NCBI RefSeq assembly: GCF_000426465.1
Contig: NZ_AUFK01000001.1
Span: 1-64,000 of the forward strand
DNA: 64,000 nucleotides
Direction of reading: 5' to 3'
DNA from: Epilithonimonas caeni DSM 17710
GTDB taxonomy: Bacteria > Bacteroidota > Bacteroidia > Flavobacteriales > Weeksellaceae
A program made the translations under genes and the position numbers. Below, one piece after another: positions 8,980 through 16,535 of the stretch. The first letter of the stretch is position 1. Each line of letters starts with the position of its first letter. Under the pieces are notes generated by a model. It did no database searches and was not told the origin of the DNA. It saw only the letters and a program-made list of their open reading frames with translations.

Positions 8980-9816
8980 TTATAGATAGGCCGACTTATA
9001 TCTAATATAGCTTTTAAAGGCAACTAATAATTTCTGTGAATTGGCAATCCTGATCCTTTGCTGCAAAATATGATGGGAACTTGTTCTCTTTATTTTTTCA
9101 AACAATGACAGATAATATCTGTAGGCCAGATAAACGCCAAACAAGGAAGAACCCGGCAACCTCTTGATTCCCTTTAATGCTTCTCCAAACTCTTCTTCGA
9201 TCTCTTTTTCGATACTAGCCTTTATCGAATTGTCAAAGACCGACATATTCAGACCCGGGAAATACGTTCTACCTAATATCTGGTAATCATCTTTCAGGTC
9301 CCGTAAAAAATTAACTTTCTGAAAGGCGGAACCGAGTTTCATCGCAAAAGGCTTGAGTTCCTCAAACTGCTGTTTGTTTCCCCCGGTGAATATATACAGA
9401 CACATAAGACCTACAACTTCTGCCGAACCATAGATGTATTCGTCATAAAGAGCTGAACTATACTCTATCTTCCGGAGGTCCATTTCCATACTGTGCAAAA
9501 ACTGATCGATAAGCTGGACATCAATTTTATATTGACGAATGGTTTCCTGAAAAGAATGTAAAATGGGGTTGAGAGATATTCCGTCTTCAAGTGCATCATA
9601 GGTCTCTGCCCTTAATCTTTTCAAAAGTTTTTCCTTGTTGTAACCATGAAAACTGTCAACGATCTCATCTGCCAGACGAACGTATCCATAAATGGCATAG
9701 ATCGCAGGTCTTATGGAAGGCTTCAAAGCCATTATTCCCAATGAAAAACTTGTGCTGTATTTCTGGGTCGTGTACTTACTGATCTCGTAAGACAATTCAT
9801 CAAACAATTTTTTCAT
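8980..9816 (-). CDS. crtB: Phytoene synthase
   Basis: A 278-aa trans-isoprenyl diphosphate synthase (squalene/phytoene synthase family) that condenses two geranylgeranyl diphosphates to phytoene. Both Mg-binding aspartate motifs are present: D50-E-I-V-D54 in YGYVRLADEIVD, and R172-D-L-K-D-D177 in VNFLRDLKDDYQ. Length is normal for bacterial CrtB. It starts one base after the crtI stop, so the two are translationally coupled. Squalene synthase is the alternative within the family, but the crtI neighbour settles the call. Confidence 0.93.
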   Translation of the reverse strand: MKKLFDELSYEISKYTTQKYSTSFSLGIMALKPSIRPAIYAIYGYVRLADEIVDSFHGYNKEKLLKRLRAETYDALEDGISLNPILHSFQETIRQYKIDVQLIDQFLHSMEMDLRKIEYSSALYDEYIYGSAEVVGLMCLYIFTGGNKQQFEELKPFAMKLGSAFQKVNFLRDLKDDYQILGRTYFPGLNMSVFDNSIKASIEKEIEEEFGEALKGIKRLPGSSLFGVYLAYRYYLSLFEKIKRTSSHHILQQRIRIANSQKLLVAFKSYIRYKSAYL

Positions 9817-9817
9817 A

Positions 9818-11308
9818 TTATTTTATTTTTAGTTTACTAACTTCAGTTGCTACAATCTTTCCTGAAATAATTGACGGTGGCACCCCCGGGCCAGGAACGG
9901 TTAACTGTCCTGTATAAAAAAGGTTCCTAATCTTTTTATTTCTTATTTTAGGTTTTAAAACTGCTGTTTGTGATAATATATTCGCTAATCCGTAAGCATT
10001 TCCCTCATAGGCATTGTAATCTGAAACAAAATCACTTACACAGTAGCTTTTTTTATATTCTATCCTGGAAATAAGATCATTCTCTCCTGTATGGCTCTCA
10101 ATTCTCTTAAGCATTTCTTTCAGATACTTTTCCCTTACAGATTCTTCATCGTTTATTCCAGACGCAAGAGGAAGCAGCAAAAACAGATTTTCACAATTTT
10201 CCGGAGCAACACCAGAATCTGTTTTTGAAGGACAGCAAGAATAAAAGAGGGGTTGATCCGGCCATCTCTTATCTCTGTAAATACTATCTATATGATCATC
10301 CAGGTTATTTTCAAAAAATAAGGTATGGTGTTTTAAATGTTGGATCTTTCCCTTGATTCCCAAATAATAAATTAAACATGAAGGAGCAAAGGTCTTGGAC
10401 TTCCAATAAGCATTGTCATAATTTCTTAGAGATTCAGGTATTAATGTTTCCGTATGGTGGTAATCTGAGGAAGCGATAACAACATCAAACTCATGATCTT
10501 TACCATCTACTCTTATTGAAGTGATCTTTCCGTTTTCTGTATTTAGTTTCTGGACATCATGATTGAAATGGAAGGTTACACCCTGCTTCTCCGCAACTTC
10601 CTTCATTGCTAAAACAAGCTGGTAAAACCCTCCCAACGGATATTTTGTACCCAGAACATATCCTCCATAATTCATTAGACTGTAAAGGGCGGGAATATTC
10701 TGTGGAGAAGCCCCCAGGAAGATCACAGGAAACTCCATCAGCGATCTTAGTTTCGAATCTGAAAAATAGCCGGAAACATATTTTCGGAAATTGCTCAGAA
10801 GATCTAATTTCAAGGCACCTGCTGCTATTTTCGGGGAAGCAAATTCCAGCCAGTTGTGGCAGGGTTTTGTCACAAAATCCTTCATTCCTACCTCATATTT
10901 GAATTTTGCAGACTGCATAAATTTATCATACTTCTTGGCAGATCCGGGTTCTATTTTTTCGAATAACTCACGGATGGCCTCATTTTTCTCGGGAACCGAA
11001 ACCTTCTCTTCTGAAAAGACCATCTCAAACTGAGGGTCCAATGAAACCAACTCATAGAAATCAGAAACGTTGCAATCAAAATCACGAAAAAAACTTTCGA
11101 TAATATCAGGCATCCAATACCAGCTAGGCCCCATATCAAAAATGTAACCTTCCGGTGTCCTAAATTGCCTTGCTCGTCCTCCAGGTTGATCGTGCCTTTC
11201 AAATACATGCACCTCATTTCCTGACTGTGCAGAATATGCAGCTGCAGAAAGTCCGGAAAATCCAGATCCTATCACAGCAATTCTTTTTCTTAATTTTCCA
11301 TTACCCAT
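9818..11308 (-). CDS. crtI: Phytoene desaturase
   Basis: A 496-aa FAD-dependent oxidase that introduces double bonds into phytoene to give lycopene. The N-terminal Rossmann motif is G14-S-G16-F-S-G19, followed by VFERHDQPGGRARQF. The family C-terminal signature is NLFYTGQLTVPGPGVPPSI, near residue 470. The internal FDMGPSWYWMPDI block is also typical of CrtI. It is the first enzyme gene of the operon, 21 bp after the MarR gene, and is directly followed by crtB. Confidence 0.93.
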   Translation of the reverse strand: MGNGKLRKRIAVIGSGFSGLSAAAYSAQSGNEVHVFERHDQPGGRARQFRTPEGYIFDMGPSWYWMPDIIESFFRDFDCNVSDFYELVSLDPQFEMVFSEEKVSVPEKNEAIRELFEKIEPGSAKKYDKFMQSAKFKYEVGMKDFVTKPCHNWLEFASPKIAAGALKLDLLSNFRKYVSGYFSDSKLRSLMEFPVIFLGASPQNIPALYSLMNYGGYVLGTKYPLGGFYQLVLAMKEVAEKQGVTFHFNHDVQKLNTENGKITSIRVDGKDHEFDVVIASSDYHHTETLIPESLRNYDNAYWKSKTFAPSCLIYYLGIKGKIQHLKHHTLFFENNLDDHIDSIYRDKRWPDQPLFYSCCPSKTDSGVAPENCENLFLLLPLASGINDEESVREKYLKEMLKRIESHTGENDLISRIEYKKSYCVSDFVSDYNAYEGNAYGLANILSQTAVLKPKIRNKKIRNLFYTGQLTVPGPGVPPSIISGKIVATEVSKLKIK

Positions 11309-11329
11309 TTTTGACCTATTTAATAGTTT

Positions 11330-12010
11330 TCACAGTATTTTCAAACTTACTTGGCCAAGCTTTTCATAGGCCTTATCCAGAAGATCCGTCGCATCAAGAT
11401 TCATTCTATAAACCGAATAATGAAACTCATCCAATCTGGAAAGGATGCCTATTAGAAGCATTTGTTCAGCATGAGTAAGGTCGGCTGTCACCACTTTGGA
11501 AGCTTTACGGATCTCATCCATATGTACATCAAGAATATCAAGGCCTTTTTTGGTTATCTGGACAAGTTTTATTCTTTTATCTTTATCAGAAGTAGTCTGT
11601 TCAACCCAGCCATTCTTTATTAATCGATCGATCACAAGCATACCTGCTGGTTTTTCATGCACATTATGTCTTATCAGATCCATCTTTGACATCGCTCCCA
11701 ATGAATTCAGGCCAATGAGATAGATAAAATCATCCTGGCTGCTAAACAATGAATTAATAACAATGGACCTTGAATATGATTTCGCATATCGTACTATTCT
11801 CACAAGCAATGTATTGATAACACTTTCAGAACTTCTTCCGGATTCCTTGCCTATCCAAGTATGATCTTCTGACTCAGAATTATCACTGAAGCAAGTATTC
11901 ATCCATTTTGTAAACCCATGAATATCATTGCTGTATAAAGCTTTATCTTCATTTTGTTCCATAAATTGCCGAACAAGTTCCACAACTGCTTTTATAAGAT
12001 CAAAATTCAT
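11330..12010 (-). CDS. MarR-family regulator heading the carotenoid operon
   Basis: A 226-aa winged-helix regulator. The DNA-binding domain covers about residues 100-175 (AMSKMDLIRHNVHEKPAGM, LIKNGWVEQTTSDKDKRIKLVQITKKGLDIL). It is a close paralogue of the protein at 6581-7258, with the same unusual N-terminal extension. It is the first gene of the operon, 21 bp from crtI, so it very likely regulates the crt genes and itself. A TATATTTG element and an imperfect palindrome lie directly upstream. The sensed signal (oxidative, light or metabolite) is unknown. Confidence 0.83.
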   Translation of the reverse strand: MNFDLIKAVVELVRQFMEQNEDKALYSNDIHGFTKWMNTCFSDNSESEDHTWIGKESGRSSESVINTLLVRIVRYAKSYSRSIVINSLFSSQDDFIYLIGLNSLGAMSKMDLIRHNVHEKPAGMLVIDRLIKNGWVEQTTSDKDKRIKLVQITKKGLDILDVHMDEIRKASKVVTADLTHAEQMLLIGILSRLDEFHYSVYRMNLDATDLLDKAYEKLGQVSLKIL

Positions 12011-12012
12011 TC

Positions 12013-12037
12013 TAGATTATTTAGATTACAAATATAC
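12013..12037 (-). promoter_or_regulatory. Promoter and candidate operator of the carotenoid operon
   Basis: The reverse-strand -7 element TATATTTG (12029-12036) lies 18 bases before the MarR ATG. No clear TTG -33 element is present, which would suit a regulated promoter. TCTA-N7-TAGA at about 12013-12027 forms a palindrome between the promoter and the start codon. Confidence 0.55.
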
Positions 12038-12361
12038 TAAATAAATATAATAAAGAACATAAATAAACCAAATAAAGACTTTATATTGTCTTATAATTTT
12101 ATAAAAACATTATGTAATGATTTTGGTCCTGCTTTCATAAGAAAATGAACATTTAATAGAATTTAGAAAGTTATTTAGACCTAGGGAATTTAACAAAGGT
12201 TGATTGGCTTTTGGAATTAGGCTAGGTGATTAAAGGTGCTTGCCCGGAGCTCTTTTGTACAGATCTGAGCCGGAGCTTTTACAATTACCATCACTTTAAC
12301 TCATAGTATATTAGGAAATTGGTATATGGATATTTCAGGGAAAAATTACCTTATTAAAAGA
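12038..12361. other. Intergenic region, nothing recognised
   Basis: AT-rich spacer between the carotenoid operon and the VIT gene terminator. A partial direct repeat (CCGGAGCTcTTTT / CCGGAGCTTTT) occurs near 12243-12285. No ORF or RNA gene can be supported. Confidence 0.4.
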
Positions 12362-12394
12362 AAAAAGACTGTAATTTAAAACTACAGTCTTTTT
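12362..12394 (-). terminator. Rho-independent terminator of the VIT-family gene
   Basis: A 12-bp perfect inverted repeat AAAAAGACTGTA (12362-12373) / TACAGTCTTTTT (12383-12394) with a 9-nt loop, lying 16 bases downstream of the stop at 12411. Confidence 0.85.
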
Positions 12395-12410
12395 ATCTGA
12401 TAATTAATCT

Positions 12411-13106
12411 TTATGCGACAGAAACCCCGAAGAGATGCCCGATCAAAGCCGTAACGCCCATCGCCACAGTTCCCCAAAAGCAAATTCTCAATACGGCAAT
12501 TCCCATTTTTGAGCCACCTGTTTTTGCTGAGATCGCTCCCAGAATCATTAAGAACATAATTGAAAAACCATACTGGAAATATACCATTTGCTTGATGGGA
12601 GCTAAAAGTGAAACTGCCAAAGGAAGCAATGCACCTAAACCAAAAGATGCAAATGAGGCCATCGCCGCCAGCAAAGGTTTTGCCTGCGTAATTTCATTAA
12701 TTCCCAACTCATCGTGAGCATGGGCCATCAAAGCATCGTGTGCCGTGAGTTCAGTGGCAACTTGCAAAGCCGTTTCCTTGCTCACACCCCTCCTTTCATA
12801 GATTTTTGCCAACTCCTGCAATTCTATTTCAGGCATTTCTTCAAGTTCGCGTTTTTCTCTGGCCAGATCTGCTTTTTCCGTGTCTCCCTGAGAACTCACA
12901 GAAACATATTCGCCTGCAGCCATTGACATTGCGCCGGCAATCATTCCGGCCAAAGCAGCGAGAACTATAGCATTTCGTTCCGGCGAAGCAGCTGCAACAC
13001 CAATAACGATACTAGTGGTGGACAACAAGCCGTCATTCGCTCCCAAAACCGCTGCACGAAGCCATCCTACTCTATTGACGTAATGTTTTTCTAATTGATG
13101 ATGCAT
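12411..13106 (-). CDS. VIT1/CCC1-family iron/manganese transporter
   Basis: A 231-aa membrane protein with five expected membrane segments. The first bears the family motif GANDGLLSTTSIVIGVAAA, and the second has GMIAGAMSMAAGEYVSVSSQ. These are followed by an acidic cytoplasmic metal-binding stretch with Glu clusters (EKRELEEMPEIELQELAKIY). VIT1/CCC1 proteins move Fe2+ or Mn2+ out of the cytoplasm; direction and metal are taken from the family, not shown here. It is monocistronic, with its own terminator and the DUF3570 gene's terminator just upstream. Confidence 0.88.
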   Translation of the reverse strand: MHHQLEKHYVNRVGWLRAAVLGANDGLLSTTSIVIGVAAASPERNAIVLAALAGMIAGAMSMAAGEYVSVSSQGDTEKADLAREKRELEEMPEIELQELAKIYERRGVSKETALQVATELTAHDALMAHAHDELGINEITQAKPLLAAMASFASFGLGALLPLAVSLLAPIKQMVYFQYGFSIMFLMILGAISAKTGGSKMGIAVLRICFWGTVAMGVTALIGHLFGVSVA

Positions 13107-13118
13107 ATTTTTTCATTT

Positions 13119-13153
13119 AAAAAATGACTTGTCAAATAATATTCAACAAGTCA
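13119..13153 (-). terminator. Rho-independent terminator of the ApbE/DUF3570 cluster
   Basis: TGACTTGT (13125-13132) / ACAAGTCA (13146-13153) pair across a 13-nt loop and are followed on the reverse strand by six T (13119-13124). It starts 6 bases after the DUF3570 stop. Confidence 0.78.
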
Positions 13154-13158
13154 GCTAT

Positions 13159-14328
13159 TTATTTGAATCTTAAATTTAATGAAATAATATCAGAAGTCAT
13201 CCCGACCGATTTCGTATAATGACCATACCTGATTTCAAGCATATTCAACCTTTCAACACCAAATAGGCCATTTTTAGGATTAAATCTAATTCCGGCTCCG
13301 TAAAAATTACTGTTGAATTTAGACAGATCATAATTACTGGTGTAATAATCATCGAAAGCAGTGTGTTGCTGAAACGGGGCAAAATATTTTGCTGCACTTT
13401 GTGAATAATATCTGTAAAAAGGCGTCACAGAAACAAATGGTGAAATTTTCACAGGCGTTTCCAGACTGATTGTATTAGATTTCAAACCCCAATCATCCGT
13501 GTAATATCGGTAATATGCCCTTACAATAAACTTATCGCCTAAAAAATAATTCGCTCTCACCCCTATCGGAAGTTTAAACCTTTTATCTGGTAGGGTTTCC
13601 TGATGAACGGAGCTATCGTTAAAATAAACCCTGTGAAAAGGCAAACTTAAATAACCTGTTTGCTGAACAGCATCTGTGAGAAATTCCACTTGAAAGTTCT
13701 GATTGATAATTTGAGAATATGCTAAAGACAAAGCATAGGTATTTCTTCCGCTAGTTCCTCCGTTTGTTGCAGTTCGCAATTCGATGGGAGCGATCAATTT
13801 CACCTGATCAAAATAGGCTTGGAATTTTGCGGTAAACTCTCCCATTCTATCAGGTGTCTTTTTCGCAAAACCAATATTGGCGCTGTAAGATTGATAATCA
13901 TACTCTGAAGAAGCAGAAACCCCAGCCATAATTGTCGTTCCTTTGCTTTCGTTTTCACGACTCCAGCTCAATGCAGGATAGATCCTGGTATCAGCGTGAG
14001 AAGCGGAGGAATTGGCCTTCAGATCAATCATATCCGAAGAAGCGGAAGTATAATGATCGATCCCGACACTGAAGCCAAACTTGTTTTTTCTGTCTTTCTT
14101 ATCATATTTTACCAAAGTGATATCAATTGCATTCGAGATATCATTCAGCTTTTCCGAGCCGGTCCCTCCTGTTACGGCCGAGTTATTTCCATCCTGCTTA
14201 TAATAGCTTGAAACCAGATTGGCTTCATCCAGCGTTAGTTTTTTAGGTTGTTCTTTGCTTGTATTTTCCTGCGCTTTTGCATTGAAAATTCCTAAAAGGG
14301 CAATGACACTTACTATAATTTTTTTCAT
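13159..14328 (-). CDS. DUF3570 outer-membrane-type protein
   Basis: A 389-aa protein with a signal peptide ending FNAKAQ (residue 19). The rest is a regular alternation of aromatic and hydrophobic beta-strands ending in FK, as in an outer-membrane beta-barrel. The conserved early block LTLDEANLVSSYY followed by NNSAVTGGTGSEKLND identifies DUF3570. Function is unknown. It is the last gene of a cluster with a thioredoxin-like protein, an FMN transferase and a DUF4266 lipoprotein, an arrangement that recurs in Bacteroidetes and suggests an extracytoplasmic redox or assembly role. Confidence 0.82.
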   Translation of the reverse strand: MKKIIVSVIALLGIFNAKAQENTSKEQPKKLTLDEANLVSSYYKQDGNNSAVTGGTGSEKLNDISNAIDITLVKYDKKDRKNKFGFSVGIDHYTSASSDMIDLKANSSASHADTRIYPALSWSRENESKGTTIMAGVSASSEYDYQSYSANIGFAKKTPDRMGEFTAKFQAYFDQVKLIAPIELRTATNGGTSGRNTYALSLAYSQIINQNFQVEFLTDAVQQTGYLSLPFHRVYFNDSSVHQETLPDKRFKLPIGVRANYFLGDKFIVRAYYRYYTDDWGLKSNTISLETPVKISPFVSVTPFYRYYSQSAAKYFAPFQQHTAFDDYYTSNYDLSKFNSNFYGAGIRFNPKNGLFGVERLNMLEIRYGHYTKSVGMTSDIISLNLRFK

Positions 14329-14361
14329 GTTTTAATCAAAATCAAATGATACTACTCCTTT

Positions 14362-14589
14362 TCAATTGCAACCACAACCACCACCAACTTTTCCGGCATT
14401 TGCTCCGGAAGAACCTTCCCGATATGACTGGAAACTCAGCTCTGTTCTTTCAACTGTTCTGTTTCCCAATGCCATCTCGGCATCGTTCAGTTTATTTTTT
14501 TCGTATTCTTTTACGGTTGTGCAAGATTGTACAGAGACAACGATCGCAAAAAAACATACCGTTATTTTAATTTTATTATTTCTTTTCAT
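14362..14589 (-). CDS. DUF4266 small lipoprotein with Cys-rich tail
   Basis: A 75-aa lipoprotein: an N-terminal hydrophobic segment ends in the lipobox VQSC (Cys22), so about 53 residues remain after processing. The conserved DUF4266 body includes LNDAEMALGNRTVERTELSFQ. The protein ends in the Gly/Cys-rich GGGCGCN. The tail cysteines could bind a metal or form disulfides handled by the neighbouring thioredoxin-like protein; this is inference. The ATG overlaps the ApbE stop by four bases (ATGA), showing tight coupling. Confidence 0.82.
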   Translation of the reverse strand: MKRNNKIKITVCFFAIVVSVQSCTTVKEYEKNKLNDAEMALGNRTVERTELSFQSYREGSSGANAGKVGGGCGCN

Positions 14590-15512
14590 TTTAAATTGAT
14601 GTTTTGAGATGAATAAATCTTATTATGATCATCGATGATCACGCATTCTAAATGATTGATTTGATCAACCATGTTCAGCGCCGCATCTATTCCCATGATG
14701 CTTACAGGAGTTGCCATTGCATCGGCAATTTCCGCATTCGGACAAAAAACAGTGACACTTTTCACGCCCGAAACCGGCATTCCTGTCTTTGGATTGATGG
14801 TGTGGGAGTATTTTTTACCGTTGATCACGACAAATTTTTCATAATTTCCGGAAGTCGCAACCGCCATATCTGTAATATTCATATAAGAAAATGGCTGTTT
14901 CGAGTGGTCCGGATCCGCAATCCCGATAGTCCAAGGTTTTCCGTTGGCTTGATTTCCCCAAGTCGTTAAATCTCCGGAAGCATTCACAATCCCTGAAACA
15001 ACGCCTCTTTGCCGAAGAAGCCTTTTCGCCATTTCTGCGGCGTAACCCTTACCGATACCTCCGAAACCAATGCGCATTCCTTGTTCTTTCAGAAATACAG
15101 TTTGGTTTGCCGGATCCAGAATAATGTTCTGATAATTAACCAATTTCAAATGGTCCTTGATCAATTCCGGATCTGGAAGTTGCTGCATATCACGGTCGAA
15201 ATTCCAAAAACTTTTATCGATACTCCCATAAGAAATATCAAAGTATCCATCGGTGACCTTACTGATCCTGATGCTTCTTTCAATTAAATCAAAAATTTCC
15301 GCATTTACTTTTACAGGCTGTATCCCTGCACTTCGGTTGATGAGATTGGTTTGACTTTCATCATTAAAGGTTGTTAAAAGTCTTTCTATTCTGCGTATCT
15401 CGTCAATCGCAGCATCGATGTGACGATTTGCAGATGTTTCGTCTCTATCCACAACGGTAATTTCAAAAGCATTCCCCATTAATTTTTTAGGTCTTTTGAA
15501 CTCTCTCAACAT
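14586..15512 (-). CDS. apbE: FAD:protein FMN transferase (ApbE family)
   Basis: A 308-aa Mg-dependent transferase that attaches FMN from FAD to a Thr/Ser of target proteins. Family motifs are visible: GFGGIGKGYAAEMAKRLL, the NASGDLTTWG loop, ATSGNYEKF, YSHTINPKTG and the metal-ligand DAMATPVSIMG. Most Bacteroidetes homologues are lipoproteins, but here the protein starts MLREFKRPKKLMGNAFEI with no signal peptide or lipobox, so it may act in the cytoplasm. It sits between the thioredoxin-like gene (6-bp gap) and DUF4266 (4-bp overlap). The substrate protein is not obvious. Confidence 0.88.
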   Translation of the reverse strand: MLREFKRPKKLMGNAFEITVVDRDETSANRHIDAAIDEIRRIERLLTTFNDESQTNLINRSAGIQPVKVNAEIFDLIERSIRISKVTDGYFDISYGSIDKSFWNFDRDMQQLPDPELIKDHLKLVNYQNIILDPANQTVFLKEQGMRIGFGGIGKGYAAEMAKRLLRQRGVVSGIVNASGDLTTWGNQANGKPWTIGIADPDHSKQPFSYMNITDMAVATSGNYEKFVVINGKKYSHTINPKTGMPVSGVKSVTVFCPNAEIADAMATPVSIMGIDAALNMVDQINHLECVIIDDHNKIYSSQNINLK

Positions 15513-15518
15513 ATATGT

Positions 15519-15965
15519 TTACGGTTTTTGAGTTTCCTTGATATCTCTGATCTCTTTGCTAAATGCCAAAGCATCACCGGGAATAAGACCTTCCCAGGTT
15601 TTGAGAACCTTCCCTTCAGCATTTAATAAAATCGTGTATGGAAAAATTCCCTTTTGGTTGTACTGATCGGCAAGCGAGGCATTTTCTTTTTTGAGTTCGG
15701 CAGAAAGCTGATTTTTTTTACTTCTCGGAAAATCCGCATTGAGATATACAATGATATTTTCGGTTTCCAGCCTCCTAAAATCCTCAGTCTCGATAATGTT
15801 TTTATGAAGCTTGATGCACGGAATGCACCAGTCTGAACCAGAAAAGTTAAGCAGAATAAGTTCGTTATTCTCTAATGCTGTTTTTTTTGCTGCTTCCCAC
15901 TTGTTTTGAGCATGGGAAATGACAGAAAACACAACCAAAAACAGGGTTGAAAATATTGTTTTCAT
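15519..15965 (-). CDS. Exported thioredoxin-fold protein (WCIPC)
   Basis: A 148-aa protein with a signal peptide ending VISHAQ (residue 20) and a thioredoxin-like domain with the redox motif W46-C47-I-P-C50, followed by KLHKNIIETEDFRRL. The cis-Pro region is IFPYTILLNAEGKVL. It resembles the DUF953/thioredoxin_7 group of periplasmic disulfide reductases. As first gene before apbE, DUF4266 and DUF3570, it may keep the DUF4266 cysteines reduced or provide electrons; this is inferred from context. Confidence 0.85.
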   Translation of the reverse strand: MKTIFSTLFLVVFSVISHAQNKWEAAKKTALENNELILLNFSGSDWCIPCIKLHKNIIETEDFRRLETENIIVYLNADFPRSKKNQLSAELKKENASLADQYNQKGIFPYTILLNAEGKVLKTWEGLIPGDALAFSKEIRDIKETQKP

Positions 15966-16034
15966 AGAATTTAAATGAAATTTTGTTTAACGGGATGCAG
16001 TTTTTAAATTACAAAAAACTGTTTTGAAGATAAG

Positions 16035-16427
16035 TTATGAAAACAAAATTCTTGGAGGCTCCCAGACCGAGCCAGCGAATCCCTTATAGCAAAAGTCTTC
16101 ATCTTTGGATGGGATTTTATGTGATCGGGATTCTTTGAAGTTATTGTTCTTAGATTCAAAAATAAATCCTGAACTAAGAGTAAAAAGCAAGGTCAAAGTA
16201 TTAGAATGGACAATGAACGGAAGTTTTCGGTCCTTACCATAATCGCCATCTTTTGCAGGATGATCGTAATGTGTTTTAAGAAAAGCGACCAAAGGCATTT
16301 CCGGATTGAGCGCCTTATGCTCAAAATAATGCTCAACTAAAACAGGAATTTTTAAAAGCTGATATAACTCGGTTGTAGAAACCAAATATAAAGTAAGAAA
16401 CACTATGGAAATCAACTTTTTCACCAT
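16035..16427 (-). CDS. Conserved hypothetical protein with N-terminal membrane segment
   Basis: A 130-aa protein: a hydrophobic N-terminal segment (LISIVFLTLYLVSTTELYQLL), a His-rich stretch (EHYFEHKALNPEMPLVAFLKTHYDH), a second hydrophobic patch (TLTLLFTLSSGFIF) and a soluble tail ending VWEPPRILFS. I recognise similar short proteins in flavobacteria but no function. It lies 69 bp upstream of the thioredoxin-like gene on the same strand and may be the first gene of that operon. A weak hairpin without a T-run (15998-16021) lies in the gap. Confidence 0.65.
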   Translation of the reverse strand: MVKKLISIVFLTLYLVSTTELYQLLKIPVLVEHYFEHKALNPEMPLVAFLKTHYDHPAKDGDYGKDRKLPFIVHSNTLTLLFTLSSGFIFESKNNNFKESRSHKIPSKDEDFCYKGFAGSVWEPPRILFS

Positions 16428-16535
16428 TCAAATTTAAACAATGTTTTGTTAAGAACGGTTTTAAATAAGTTTCTATAGATCATCAGCTTTACAAAACATA
16501 ATACAATTCCAAAAAGAAATCAGGTCTTACCAGGA

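Noticed and set aside
14362-14589. DUF4266 protein as the flavinylated target of ApbE
   Set aside because: The sequence GSSGANAG is not a convincing match to the usual S/T-G-A-T-type acceptor; left as an open question in the cluster finding.
15998-16021. Hairpin CAGTTTTT/AAAAACTG as terminator of the 130-aa gene
   Set aside because: The stem is almost all A-T and no T-run follows; too weak to call.
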